From Ruminococcaceae bacterium UBA7067 (GTDB lineage Bacteria; Bacillota; Clostridia; Oscillospirales; Acutalibacteraceae), in NCBI GenBank assembly GCA_002493755.1, contig DKZT01000042.1, forward strand, positions 1-10,025: DNA of 10,025 bases. Reading direction: 5' to 3'. The notes under the pieces are model-generated. The model worked only from the letters and a program-made list of their open reading frames with translations, searched no databases and had not been told where the DNA came from. The position numbers were made by a program, and so were the translations under genes. Each line of letters opens with the position of its first letter. The stretch's first letter is position 1. Shown here one piece after another: positions 1 through 6,003 of the stretch.

Positions 1-1203
1 ATGCGCGAATTTTATGTGTACGGCTTTAAAAGTCGCGAAGAATACAATAAAAAAAGCTCGCGTTCTTATGACGATGAGCGCCGCAGAATGGAAAGCTGGC
101 TTGGAGATCATATGAGCTTTGTGCGCACTCCCGAGGGCAAAAATGTTTTCATTTCCATTGACAGCCGCGTTTCCCGTCACAATCCTTTCTATAAGGCTTT
201 CAAGGCGAAGAGCTTTACTGATGGTGATATTACTCTCCATTTTATACTGTTTGATATTCTTTATTTGCCCGAGATAGTACTTTCTTTGCCTGAGATACTC
301 GCACAGATTGACGAATATCTGTGTGGCTTTGAAAACCCAATGATGTTTGACGAATCTACCGTCAGGAAAAAGCTTAAAGAATACATAGAGCAAGGCGTTA
401 TTACTGCCCAAAAGCTCGGCAGAAAAAAGCTGTATCGCAGAGCTGATGTTACAGAGCTGCCCGACATAACAGATATACTGTGCTTTTATTCAGAAGTCGC
501 TCCTTTAGGCGTGATAGGTTCTTTTCTGCTTGATAAGCAGGATAATAAGAGAGACAATTTCAGTTTTAAGCATCATTACATAACCTCGGCAATAGACAGC
601 GATGTTACGGCAATGCTTTTTACAGCAATGCGCAGAAAGTGCGTGATTAAGGTTTCGAATTTAAGCCGCCGTGCCGATGAACCGAGAAAAAACCGAATAA
701 TACCCCTGCGCATTTTCATAAGTGTTCAAAACGGGAGACAGCACCTGCTTGCATATCAGCCTGATTTTAATTCAATAAAAGCCTTTCGTATAGACTATTT
801 GTCCGATGTTAAACTCTGCGAGCCGACCCCGCGTTTTGATGAGCTCAGAGCAGAGCTTGATAAAATGCAGTCGAAAATGTGGGGCGTTACCACTAAGAAG
901 AACCGACGCAGCGAAGAGTATATTGAACATATTGATTTTACCGTTAAGTTAGGGGACAACGAGGAGCATATCGTGCGCCGTCTGGAGCGTGAAAAGCGTG
1001 TAGGTCAGGTTGAAAAGATAGATGACAACACCTACCGTTTCACCGCCGATGTCTACGATACAAGCGAAATGATACCGTGGATAAGGACGTTTATTTGCAG
1101 GATAACGCAGCTGCATTCCTCTAACAGCGCAGTTGAAAAACAGTTTAAGCAGGATATCAGAGAAATGTACCGAATGTATGGAATAGGGGAGGCGGAGCAA
1201 TGA
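1..1203 (+). CDS. WYL-domain transcriptional regulator (first of pair)
   Basis: Predicted DNA-binding regulator of 400 residues, in the usual size range for WYL regulators. Residues about 75-150 look like a winged-helix region (LSLPEIL, STVRKKLKEYIEQG, then a KLGRKKLYRR wing). Residues about 198-275 match the WYL domain: an AMRRKCVIKV strand, IIPLRIF, then HLLAYQPD and KAFRIDYLSDV, where HLLAY stands at the WYL position. Residues 305-372 resemble the WYL C-terminal extension. WYL domains are thought to bind nucleic acid or nucleotide ligands and to switch the HTH. The frame starts with ATG at base 1, so its ribosome binding site cannot be seen and an earlier start is possible. Its stop overlaps the next WYL gene (ATGA), so the two are co-translated and may work together. 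Position upstream of SPFH and rtcB suggests control of RNA repair (inference). Confidence 0.85.
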   Translation: MREFYVYGFKSREEYNKKSSRSYDDERRRMESWLGDHMSFVRTPEGKNVFISIDSRVSRHNPFYKAFKAKSFTDGDITLHFILFDILYLPEIVLSLPEILAQIDEYLCGFENPMMFDESTVRKKLKEYIEQGVITAQKLGRKKLYRRADVTELPDITDILCFYSEVAPLGVIGSFLLDKQDNKRDNFSFKHHYITSAIDSDVTAMLFTAMRRKCVIKVSNLSRRADEPRKNRIIPLRIFISVQNGRQHLLAYQPDFNSIKAFRIDYLSDVKLCEPTPRFDELRAELDKMQSKMWGVTTKKNRRSEEYIEHIDFTVKLGDNEEHIVRRLEREKRVGQVEKIDDNTYRFTADVYDTSEMIPWIRTFICRITQLHSSNSAVEKQFKQDIREMYRMYGIGEAEQ

Positions 1204-2111
1204 TTTTCAACGAGATATATTCCGTCTACTATAATGCCGTTGCTAAAATAATCGCTCAGATAATCAGCGGTAAAACAGAGGGAAAGGACTTGAATAAAAT
1301 TGTTTGCAATACCGCTTTTAGTGAAAGTACTCTGACGATTCTGCCGAAGCTTAAGAGCGAAAAGTGGCAGCTTTTAAGACGTAATATGACTACCCCTATA
1401 AAGCATAAGCCATCAATGCCGCTGACGAATATACAAAAGCAGTGGCTCAAGGCAATTTCTCTTGATCCACGCATACAGTTATTCGGTGTAGAAATAAGCG
1501 GACTTGATGATGTTGAGCCTTTATTCACCTCTGCTGATTATCTTATTTACGACAAATACAGTGACGGTGACCCTTATGAGGATGAGGGTTATATCGAAAG
1601 ATTTAAGACAATTCTCTCTGCGTTAAAGGAAAAGCAACCGCTAAAAATCAAAGCCGTCAATCGCAAGGGTAAATTGATTTCAATGACCGTAGTGCCGATA
1701 AGGCTTGAGTATTCCGAAAAGGATGACAAGTTCAGACTTATAAGCAACAGATCTCGTCATAGCAGTACTGTCAACCTTGCACGGATAGTGTCTTGCGAAA
1801 AATGTTCAACCGTGCATTCAGGTATTCGCCGATCTGAAGAACCTGTCAAAAGACTGGTCACTCTGAGAATAAAAGATGAACGCAATGCGCTTGAGCGATG
1901 TATGCTGCATTTTGCACATTTTGAAAAGCAGGCAGAACGAATTGACAAAAGCCACTATCTTCTCCGTATAAAGTACAACGAGGACGACGAAACCGAAATG
2001 GTAATCCGCATTCTGAGCTTCGGTCCTTTGATAGAAGTGATAGAACCAAGCGGTTTCCGAAAGCTGATTATTGAACGACTACAAAGACAAAAAAGCTGTG
2101 GACTTTTTTAA
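1200..2111 (+). CDS. WYL-domain protein (second of pair)
   Basis: Protein of 303 residues. The N-terminal 120 residues are divergent and have no clear HTH motif that I can name. Residues about 130-200 fit a WYL domain (RFKTILSALKEKQPLKIKAV, MTVVPIRLEY, FRLISNRSRHSSTVNLARIV). Residues 215-297 are a good WYL C-terminal extension, ending ILSFGPLIEVIEPSGF then RKLIIERLQ, the typical closing pattern of the family. The start is ATG at 1200, inside the ATGA overlap with the previous stop; AGGGGAGG at 1185-1192 gives a 7-base spacing and supports it. The overlap implies coupled translation and possibly a hetero-oligomer with the upstream protein (inference). The stop codon lies inside the following terminator hairpin. 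Confidence 0.82.
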   Translation: MIFNEIYSVYYNAVAKIIAQIISGKTEGKDLNKIVCNTAFSESTLTILPKLKSEKWQLLRRNMTTPIKHKPSMPLTNIQKQWLKAISLDPRIQLFGVEISGLDDVEPLFTSADYLIYDKYSDGDPYEDEGYIERFKTILSALKEKQPLKIKAVNRKGKLISMTVVPIRLEYSEKDDKFRLISNRSRHSSTVNLARIVSCEKCSTVHSGIRRSEEPVKRLVTLRIKDERNALERCMLHFAHFEKQAERIDKSHYLLRIKYNEDDETEMVIRILSFGPLIEVIEPSGFRKLIIERLQRQKSCGLF

Positions 2112-2127
2112 GTTCGCAGCTTTTTTT
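2089..2127 (+). terminator. Intrinsic terminator of the WYL pair
   Basis: AAAAAAGCTGTG (2089-2100) pairs with CGCAGCTTTTTTT (2115-2127), with one G-U pair and a 14-base loop; the A/T part supplies the U-tract. It overlaps the last codons and stop of the second WYL gene. It separates the regulator operon from the RNA/SPFH/RtcB part, so the latter should have its own promoter. Confidence 0.75.
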
Positions 2128-2187
2128 CCGTGTTTAATCTGACTGCTATTGGTAAAATATGCTTGCAAGGAAGCTTCTAGTGTGTGT

Positions 2188-2216
2188 TTGAGAATTATCT
2201 TTCACTGCGGTGCATA
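2188..2216 (+). promoter_or_regulatory. Possible promoter for the tRNA-like RNA
   Basis: TTGAGA (2188-2193) is followed after 17 bases by TGCATA (2211-2216). The -35 is good but the -10 matches consensus at only two of six positions. The placement, after the WYL terminator and just before the structured region, is what makes it worth listing. An alternative is that the region is read from another start that I cannot see. Confidence 0.2.
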
Positions 2217-2229
2217 AGGCTATGCCAAC

Positions 2230-2354
2230 GTGTATGCCGTAAGTTTGCTTGCTCTGTGGCAATCGAATGAGTTGACAGACTCTGACCGACGGAGTTTCAC
2301 TCCCCGTAATGACTTTCAAGTCAGTTAATCGTGGGTTCGAATCCCACCGTATGC
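2230..2354 (+). ncRNA. tRNA-like structured RNA upstream of SPFH-rtcB
   Basis: A consensus tRNA T-arm is seen: stem GTGGG (2331-2335), loop TTCGAAT (2336-2342), stem CCCAC (2343-2347). Before it lies a long variable-arm hairpin, TGACT/AGTCA with loop TTCA (2310-2323), extendable by three pairs across one bulged G. Before that is an anticodon-like arm, ACGGAG (2289-2294) with CCCCGT (2302-2307), one A-C mismatch, and a seven-base loop TTTCACT that would show UCA at the anticodon positions. Bases 2239-2282 replace a normal D-arm and hold two hairpins (GTAAG/CTTGC and GAGT/ACTC). GTGTATG (2230-2236) can pair with CGTATGC (2348-2354), three pairs being G-U, as a weak acceptor stem; there is no CCA end. 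The long variable arm places it near the Ser/Leu/Sec type. It is too irregular to be a translating tRNA. RNA ends are uncertain. Confidence 0.6.
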
Positions 2355-2488
2355 TTAAAAGCATATGCCAGCGGTTTGGTAAATGCCGGAAACGGCTAAG
2401 AAAAGTGTGGCGATAGCTACTCGGAATTATTTTTTACGCAATTACTCGGCTGAAAGTAGAAAAGAGGTTTTCTCTACTGCCAAAGCAG
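2351..2488 (+). ncRNA. Hairpin cluster in the leader of the SPFH gene
   Basis: Several hairpins follow the T-arm directly. ATGCT/AGCAT with loop TAAA (2351-2364) competes with GCATATGCCA/TGGTAAATGC (2361-2386, one A-A mismatch). GCCG-GAAA-CGGC (2385-2396) is a perfect GNRA tetraloop stem. AGTAGA/TCTACT (2455-2478) extends through a mismatch. ACTGC/GCAGT with loop CAAA (2475-2488) shares bases with it. The overlapping, mutually exclusive stems suggest either a longer RNA containing the tRNA-like unit or a switching leader for the downstream genes. I see no open reading frame with a credible start here, and nothing I can name in 2490-2628. Confidence 0.4.
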
Positions 2489-2628
2489 TGCATCATCGGC
2501 CTTGCCCGAAAACAGATACCGTGTTTCAAGCTTGCAGGTCAAAAGGTTATCTTTCCGCTTGTATGTGCAGACACTAAAGTATTCGGCCGCCCTTGCTGTA
2601 TGAGTGATTGCAAGTGTATTTTAACCTT

Positions 2629-2636
2629 AAGGAGGG
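2629..2636 (+). promoter_or_regulatory. Ribosome binding site that sets the SPFH start
   Basis: AAGGAGGG lies 10 bases before ATG 2647. The frame is open from an ATG at 2608, but that start has no such site and would put this motif inside the gene, so 2647 is preferred. Confidence 0.85.
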
Positions 2637-2646
2637 TTTACATAGT

Positions 2647-3750
2647 ATGAAAAAGATCATAATTAACGAGAATCAAAGAGGCTTCCTTTTTAAAAACGGA
2701 AAGTATGTGAAAATGCTTACAGCAGGAAAGTATTTTACTTTCGGCGGCAAGAATATCGAGGTATCTGAACTGGATCAGGCTGTTATGTCCAAAATATGTG
2801 CATTGGATATTATCCTTAATGACAAAGCGGTTGCGAATGCCGTTTCCGTTATTGAGGTAGCCGACGAGGAGCTTGCACTCCATTTTGTGAACGGAAAGTT
2901 CAATTCTGTACTCCGGCACGGCAAGCACGCCTTTTGGTCTGTTGTTGATAAACACGAGTATAAAATCGTGGATATCTCTTCTCCTGAAGTTGCAGGAGAT
3001 GTACCGGAGTATATCTTCTCAAAAATCCCTGCCTTTTATTATACCAAGGTTGAGGTTTTGGAATATCAAAAGGCAAGGCTCTACTTCGATCAGAAACTTA
3101 TCAGAATTCTGGATGCCGGTACATATTATTTCTGGAAAAACGGTGTCAGAATTGATGTGGGCTTTATTGATACAAGACTGACTCAGATGGATATCACAGG
3201 TCAAGAAATTCTGACACGAGATAAGGTTTCTCTTCGCATTAACTTCGTTTGCAACTACCGTGTAACCGATTATGTGAGGATTTTGACCGAGATAGATGAC
3301 TTTGCAGAACAACTGCATGTAGCAGCTCAGCTGGCTCTTCGTGAGTATGTCGGCAAATATAAGTTGGACGAAATCCTTGAAAATAAGGATCAGATGTCCG
3401 AGTTTATATTTTCAAAGCTGAAAGCAAAAGAGAAAGAGCTGTTTGTTGAAATTACGGACGCCGGTGTAAAGGATATTATTCTTCCCGGTGAAATCCGTGA
3501 GATAATGAACACAGTACTTGTTGCCGAAAAGCGTGCTCAGGCAAATGTTATTACTCGCCGCGAGGAGGTCGCTTCAACCAGATCCTTGCTTAATACAGCA
3601 AAATTAATGGATGAGAACAAAACACTTTACAAGCTTAAGGAACTTGAGTATGTAGAGCGTATCTGTGAAAACGTAGGAAACATAAATTTAAACGGTAACG
3701 GTGACCTTCTGACGCAGCTTACGGGTATTCTCAGAGACAACAAAAGCTGA
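2647..3750 (+). CDS. SPFH/band-7 (slipin-like) protein of the RtcB locus
   Basis: Protein of 367 residues. The C-terminal half, about 170-335, is an SPFH/band-7 domain: strand-rich part with DITGQEILTRDKVSLRINF, a helical stretch, and the closing NTVLVAEKRAQANVITRREE segment typical of slipins and prohibitins. The first 170 residues carry three copies of one motif: residues 7-38 (GFLFKNGKYVKMLTAGKYFTF), 72-105 (LHFVNGKFNSVLRHGKHAFW) and 138-170 (LYFDQKLIRILDAGTYYFW), each with the pattern xNGK..x.L..GK..FW. No membrane helix or signal peptide is visible, unlike most slipins, so a soluble ring or cage is more likely than a membrane scaffold (inference). SPFH genes next to rtcB are known in many bacteria, but their role is not settled. 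rtcB follows after 71 bases on the same strand, so the two are probably co-transcribed. Confidence 0.88.
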   Translation: MKKIIINENQRGFLFKNGKYVKMLTAGKYFTFGGKNIEVSELDQAVMSKICALDIILNDKAVANAVSVIEVADEELALHFVNGKFNSVLRHGKHAFWSVVDKHEYKIVDISSPEVAGDVPEYIFSKIPAFYYTKVEVLEYQKARLYFDQKLIRILDAGTYYFWKNGVRIDVGFIDTRLTQMDITGQEILTRDKVSLRINFVCNYRVTDYVRILTEIDDFAEQLHVAAQLALREYVGKYKLDEILENKDQMSEFIFSKLKAKEKELFVEITDAGVKDIILPGEIREIMNTVLVAEKRAQANVITRREEVASTRSLLNTAKLMDENKTLYKLKELEYVERICENVGNINLNGNGDLLTQLTGILRDNKS

Positions 3751-3755
3751 AAGTA

Positions 3756-3803
3756 AAAATCGGGAGAAACAGTCAAGTATTCTTTCCGATTTTTCCCGAT
3801 TTT
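3756..3803 (+). promoter_or_regulatory. Alternative hairpins between SPFH gene and rtcB
   Basis: AAAATCGGGA (3756-3765) pairs perfectly with TCCCGATTTT (3794-3803). The same left arm can instead pair eight bases with CCGATTTT at 3786-3793. The two options are exclusive. The first is followed by the rtcB ribosome binding site (AGAAAGGA, 3806-3813) within three bases. It could be an attenuator, a processing site, or a brake on rtcB translation; the following T-tract is too short for a confident terminator. Confidence 0.45.
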
Positions 3804-3821
3804 CAAGAAAGGATAATTGTT

Positions 3822-5030
3822 ATGATTGAAATCATTGGAAAGCACAACACAGCCATTTGCTATACAAACGAGCTTGAGCCAACAGCATACACACAGATTG
3901 AGACAGTATGCAACGAGGAGGCTTTTAAGGCTTCTAAAATACGTATTATGCCCGATGTGCACGCAGGTAAGGGTTGTACAATAGGCACAACAATGACCGT
4001 TACAGATAAGGTCGTTCCGAATATGGTAGGAGTGGATATCGGTTGCGGTATGTATACCGTAAGCCTTGGGAAGGTCGATATCGACTTTGAGAAGTTTGAT
4101 GAGGCGGCACACTTTATTCCTTGCGGCAGAAATGTGTGGGAGGGCAGACAGGAAAGGTTCAATTTAACCGTTCTTCGCTGTTATCGCAACCTCAAAGACA
4201 CAAGAAGACTTGAAAGAAGCCTTGGTACACTCGGCGGCGGAAACCACTTTATTGAGATTGATGCGGATTCTGAAGGTAATAAGTATCTCATCATTCACTC
4301 AGGCAGCCGTAATCTCGGAACGCAGGTTGCTGAGCTTTATCAGGGTATTGCCGTTGATTTAAACCTCGGCAAAGAAGAATATTTCAAAAAGAGAGATGAA
4401 ATTATTCGTACATACAAAGAGGAAGGCAGGAGAAGTGAAATTCAGGCAACACTCAAAAAAATGGCAAAAGAGTGGGAGGATAAGGAGCCTACAATGCCTT
4501 CTGAGCTTTGCTATCTTTATGGCTCTTTTATGGATGATTATTTACACGATATAAACATATGCCAGCAGTTTGCAATGCGTAACCGCGAGAAAATGGCGGA
4601 AATTTTGCTCGAAAAGACAGGACTTGCAGGAAATGAGTCATTTCAGACTATTCACAATTATATTGATGTGGAAGAGATGATTCTGCGCAAAGGCTCTGTT
4701 TCTGCAAAGCAGGGAGAAAAGCTGCTTATTCCTATAAATATGCGTGACGGAAGTCTTATTTGCATAGGCAAAGGTAATGAGGATTGGAACTGTTCTGCAC
4801 CTCACGGAGCAGGCCGCTTAATGTCCCGTTCCGCGGCATTTGAAAAGCTTACTATGGAAGAATACAGGGCGCAAATGGCTGGTGTTTACACTACCTGCGT
4901 AAATTCCGCCACCCTTGACGAATCGCCTATGGCATATAAGAATATGGACGAAATAGTTGAGAATATTAAGCCCACCGCTCAAATCATCGCACATATTAAG
5001 CCTATATATAATTTTAAGGCGGCAGATTGA
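3822..5030 (+). CDS. rtcB: RNA ligase RtcB (3'-phosphate/5'-hydroxyl)
   Basis: RtcB seals RNA ends bearing a 3'-phosphate or 2',3'-cyclic phosphate to a 5'-hydroxyl, using GTP and manganese, and acts in tRNA splicing and repair of cleaved RNA. The 402 residues match the length of bacterial RtcB. All signature motifs are present: MPDVHAGKGCTIG (43-55, D45 and H47), NMVGVDIGCGM (67-77, metal-binding D72 and C75), GGGNHF (138-143), HSGSRNLG (159-166) and CSAPHGAGR, whose H328 is at the place of the guanylated histidine. I see no truncation. The start at ATG 3822 has AGAAAGGA 8 bases upstream. No rtcA, archease or sigma54-type rtcR is nearby; the WYL pair occupies the regulatory position instead. 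Role here: repair of RNAs cut by toxins or stress nucleases (inference from family). Confidence 0.97.
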   Translation: MIEIIGKHNTAICYTNELEPTAYTQIETVCNEEAFKASKIRIMPDVHAGKGCTIGTTMTVTDKVVPNMVGVDIGCGMYTVSLGKVDIDFEKFDEAAHFIPCGRNVWEGRQERFNLTVLRCYRNLKDTRRLERSLGTLGGGNHFIEIDADSEGNKYLIIHSGSRNLGTQVAELYQGIAVDLNLGKEEYFKKRDEIIRTYKEEGRRSEIQATLKKMAKEWEDKEPTMPSELCYLYGSFMDDYLHDINICQQFAMRNREKMAEILLEKTGLAGNESFQTIHNYIDVEEMILRKGSVSAKQGEKLLIPINMRDGSLICIGKGNEDWNCSAPHGAGRLMSRSAAFEKLTMEEYRAQMAGVYTTCVNSATLDESPMAYKNMDEIVENIKPTAQIIAHIKPIYNFKAAD

Positions 5031-5060
5031 TTCGCCGCATTGTTATTATTTATATATAAA

Positions 5061-5090
5061 ACTCCTTGAAGAATAAAACCTTCAAGGAGT
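5061..5090 (-). terminator. Hairpin terminator of the tRNA-Ser gene (and end of rtcB)
   Basis: Perfect 11-base stem ACTCCTTGAAG (5061-5071) with CTTCAAGGAGT (5080-5090), 8-base loop. Read on the minus strand it is followed by TTTTATATAT and sits 3 bases after the tRNA CCA end, the normal place for a tRNA terminator. It can also close the rtcB transcript coming from the other side, though no T-tract follows on that strand. Confidence 0.7.
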
Positions 5091-5093
5091 CCT

Positions 5094-5156
5094 TGGCGGA
5101 GATGGTGGGATTCGAACCCACGTGCCGGCTCATCACCGACAAAACGATTTCGAGTC
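5094..5156 (-). tRNA. tRNA-Ser(CGA), 3' part only (truncated)
   Basis: On the minus strand the 3' half of a serine tRNA is clear: anticodon loop CTCGAAA (5148-5154, anticodon CGA at 5150-5152), 3' anticodon stem TCGTT, long variable arm GTCGG/CCGGC (5124-5140), T-arm GTGGG-TTCGAAT-CCCAC (5105-5121), acceptor 3' strand CATCTCC, discriminator G, and encoded CCA (5094-5096). Upstream of about 5156 the 5' anticodon stem has one mismatch, and no D-arm or 5' acceptor strand (GGAGATG expected) follows. It cannot give a working tRNA. It still has its terminator on the left. This is the usual trace of site-specific integration in the 3' half of a tRNA gene; the complete gene would be rebuilt at the other end of the element, outside the window. 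Confidence 0.8.
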
Positions 5157-5160
5157 TTTT
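5141..5160. other. Predicted attachment-site core (att) in the tRNA-Ser anticodon arm
   Basis: Similarity to a serine tRNA stops within the anticodon stem, near 5156-5158. Tyrosine recombinases often use the anticodon stem-loop or the T-arm as crossover core. The right-hand partner copy lies outside the window, so the exact core cannot be set from here. Confidence 0.5.
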
Positions 5161-5169
5161 AGTCAGCGT

Positions 5170-5211
5170 GTCAACTTCCGGTCGTTTCGTGTCAATTTCA
5201 GGTCGTCTCGT
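5170..5211 (+). repeat. Two adjacent 21-base direct repeats beside att
   Basis: Units 5170-5190 and 5191-5211 abut and agree at 18 of 21 positions; both have the form GTCAAyTTCmGGTCGTyTCG followed by T. Placement 14 bases inside the element border suggests arm-type binding sites for the integrase or excisionase. Confidence 0.75.
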
Positions 5212-5232
5212 CTGAGCCTAAAGCCGCATAAA

Positions 5233-5261
5233 ATAAGGCTTTTTCGCTCTTAAAGCCTTAT
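5233..5261 (+). terminator. 10-base stem-loop inside the element border
   Basis: ATAAGGCTTT (5233-5242) pairs perfectly with AAAGCCTTAT (5252-5261), loop of 9. No immediate T-tract follows, but ATTTTTTC comes 10 bases later. It may insulate the HTH gene from outside transcription or be a protein-binding inverted repeat. Confidence 0.35.
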
Positions 5262-5289
5262 CACAACTGCATTTTTTCAAAGTGGGTTC

Positions 5290-5311
5290 AAATCGGCATT
5301 TTTGCCGATTT
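5290..5311 (+). repeat. 9-base inverted repeat with T4 loop
   Basis: AAATCGGCA (5290-5298) and TGCCGATTT (5303-5311) form a perfect hairpin with loop TTTT. It lies between the border repeats and the HTH gene. Operator or structural role unknown. Confidence 0.5.
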
Positions 5312-5312
5312 C

Positions 5313-5344
5313 GGAGAGAAATCTGGGGAGACAGGAGAGAAATC
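5313..5344 (+). repeat. 11-base direct repeat with 21-base spacing
   Basis: GGAGAGAAATC occurs at 5313-5323 and again at 5334-5344, start to start 21 bases, with a shorter related GAGAGAA at 5347-5353. The spacing, two helical turns, equals the unit of the repeats at 5170-5211, so proteins bound at both sets would lie on one face of the DNA. Confidence 0.6.
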
Positions 5345-5424
5345 ACGAGAGAAGGCAATACAAAATTACATACACCGCAGAATAGGACTTCAAACCGACG
5401 AAATCTATTTTTGAGGTGTATCAG

Positions 5425-5997
5425 ATGAAGAATTTACCGATTGATTGGGACAGCGTGCCCGATGTGATGAATAAGGATCAGTTTTATCGGCTTTGCCATA
5501 TTAGCAAATCAACTGCGCTACACTTGCTTAAAAGCGGCAAGGTACCCTGCGAGTGGACGGGCAAGAAAACACGGTGCTATAAAATCAAGAAGGAGGATGT
5601 CCGAGCGTACCTTGAGGAGCGAGCCGTTTACCCTGAGCTATATTCCGCACCGAGGGGATGGTACGGCGGTCATTATGTGGCGAAGCTCTCCAAGGAACTG
5701 CCCGAGGATGTCCTCCGGCAAATGCACGATTATTACGCCAAACTGCTCAGCAAATATAAGGATGTCGTGACCGTGCAGGAGATAGTCGCCCTGACCGGCT
5801 ACGCCAAAACTACAATCAATAGTTGGTGCAACCGTGGAGAACTTAAATCGTTCCGCAAAGGACAACTCTTTTACATACCGAAAATCTTTCTCATCGACTT
5901 TTTCTGTTCGCTGACCTTCCGTTCCGTTACCCGCAAAAGCCTGTGGCATATCCAAACGCTGAACGATTTTCAAAGGAAGGTGAAACAGAAGAAGTGA
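5425..5997 (+). CDS. Double helix-turn-helix, excisionase-like DNA-binding protein
   Basis: Protein of 190 residues with two MerR/excisionase-type HTH segments. The first is at 14-63 (MNKDQFYRLCHISKSTALHL, SGKVPCE, CYKIKKEDVRAYLEE). The second is at 114-160 (VTVQEIVALTGYAKTTINSW, RGELKSFRKGQLFYIPKIFL). Both follow the recognition helix plus wing plus short C-terminal helix layout used by excisionases and element-encoded regulators. GTG 5416 is also in frame, but GAGGTG at 5413-5418 sits 7 bases before ATG 5425 and makes that the better start. The closeness to the tRNA border and 21-base repeats suggests a role in excision or control of the element. An integrase, commonly next to such genes, is not found here. 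The C-terminal tail (165-190) is basic. Confidence 0.75.
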   Translation: MKNLPIDWDSVPDVMNKDQFYRLCHISKSTALHLLKSGKVPCEWTGKKTRCYKIKKEDVRAYLEERAVYPELYSAPRGWYGGHYVAKLSKELPEDVLRQMHDYYAKLLSKYKDVVTVQEIVALTGYAKTTINSWCNRGELKSFRKGQLFYIPKIFLIDFFCSLTFRSVTRKSLWHIQTLNDFQRKVKQKK

Positions 5998-6003
5998 AAG
6001 TAA

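Noticed and set aside
2230..2354. Functional selenocysteine or suppressor tRNA (UCA anticodon)
   Set aside because: The D region is not a D-arm, the acceptor stem has three G-U pairs, base 37 is not a purine, and CCA is missing; the UCA may be chance.
2146..2364. Minus-strand frame containing WDSNPR
   Set aside because: This peptide pattern is what antisense translation of a tRNA T-arm gives; it supports the tRNA-like RNA and is not a gene.
2383..2577. 64-residue open frame upstream of the SPFH gene
   Set aside because: No ribosome binding site, covers several hairpins, and low-complexity composition with no family resemblance; better read as structured RNA.
3627..4112. Long minus-strand frame (161 residues) opposite rtcB
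   Set aside because: Shadow of the conserved rtcB and SPFH coding sequence; no ribosome binding site or family pattern.
5170..5211. CRISPR array
   Set aside because: The two repeats touch each other with no spacers, and there are only two copies; recombinase sites fit better.
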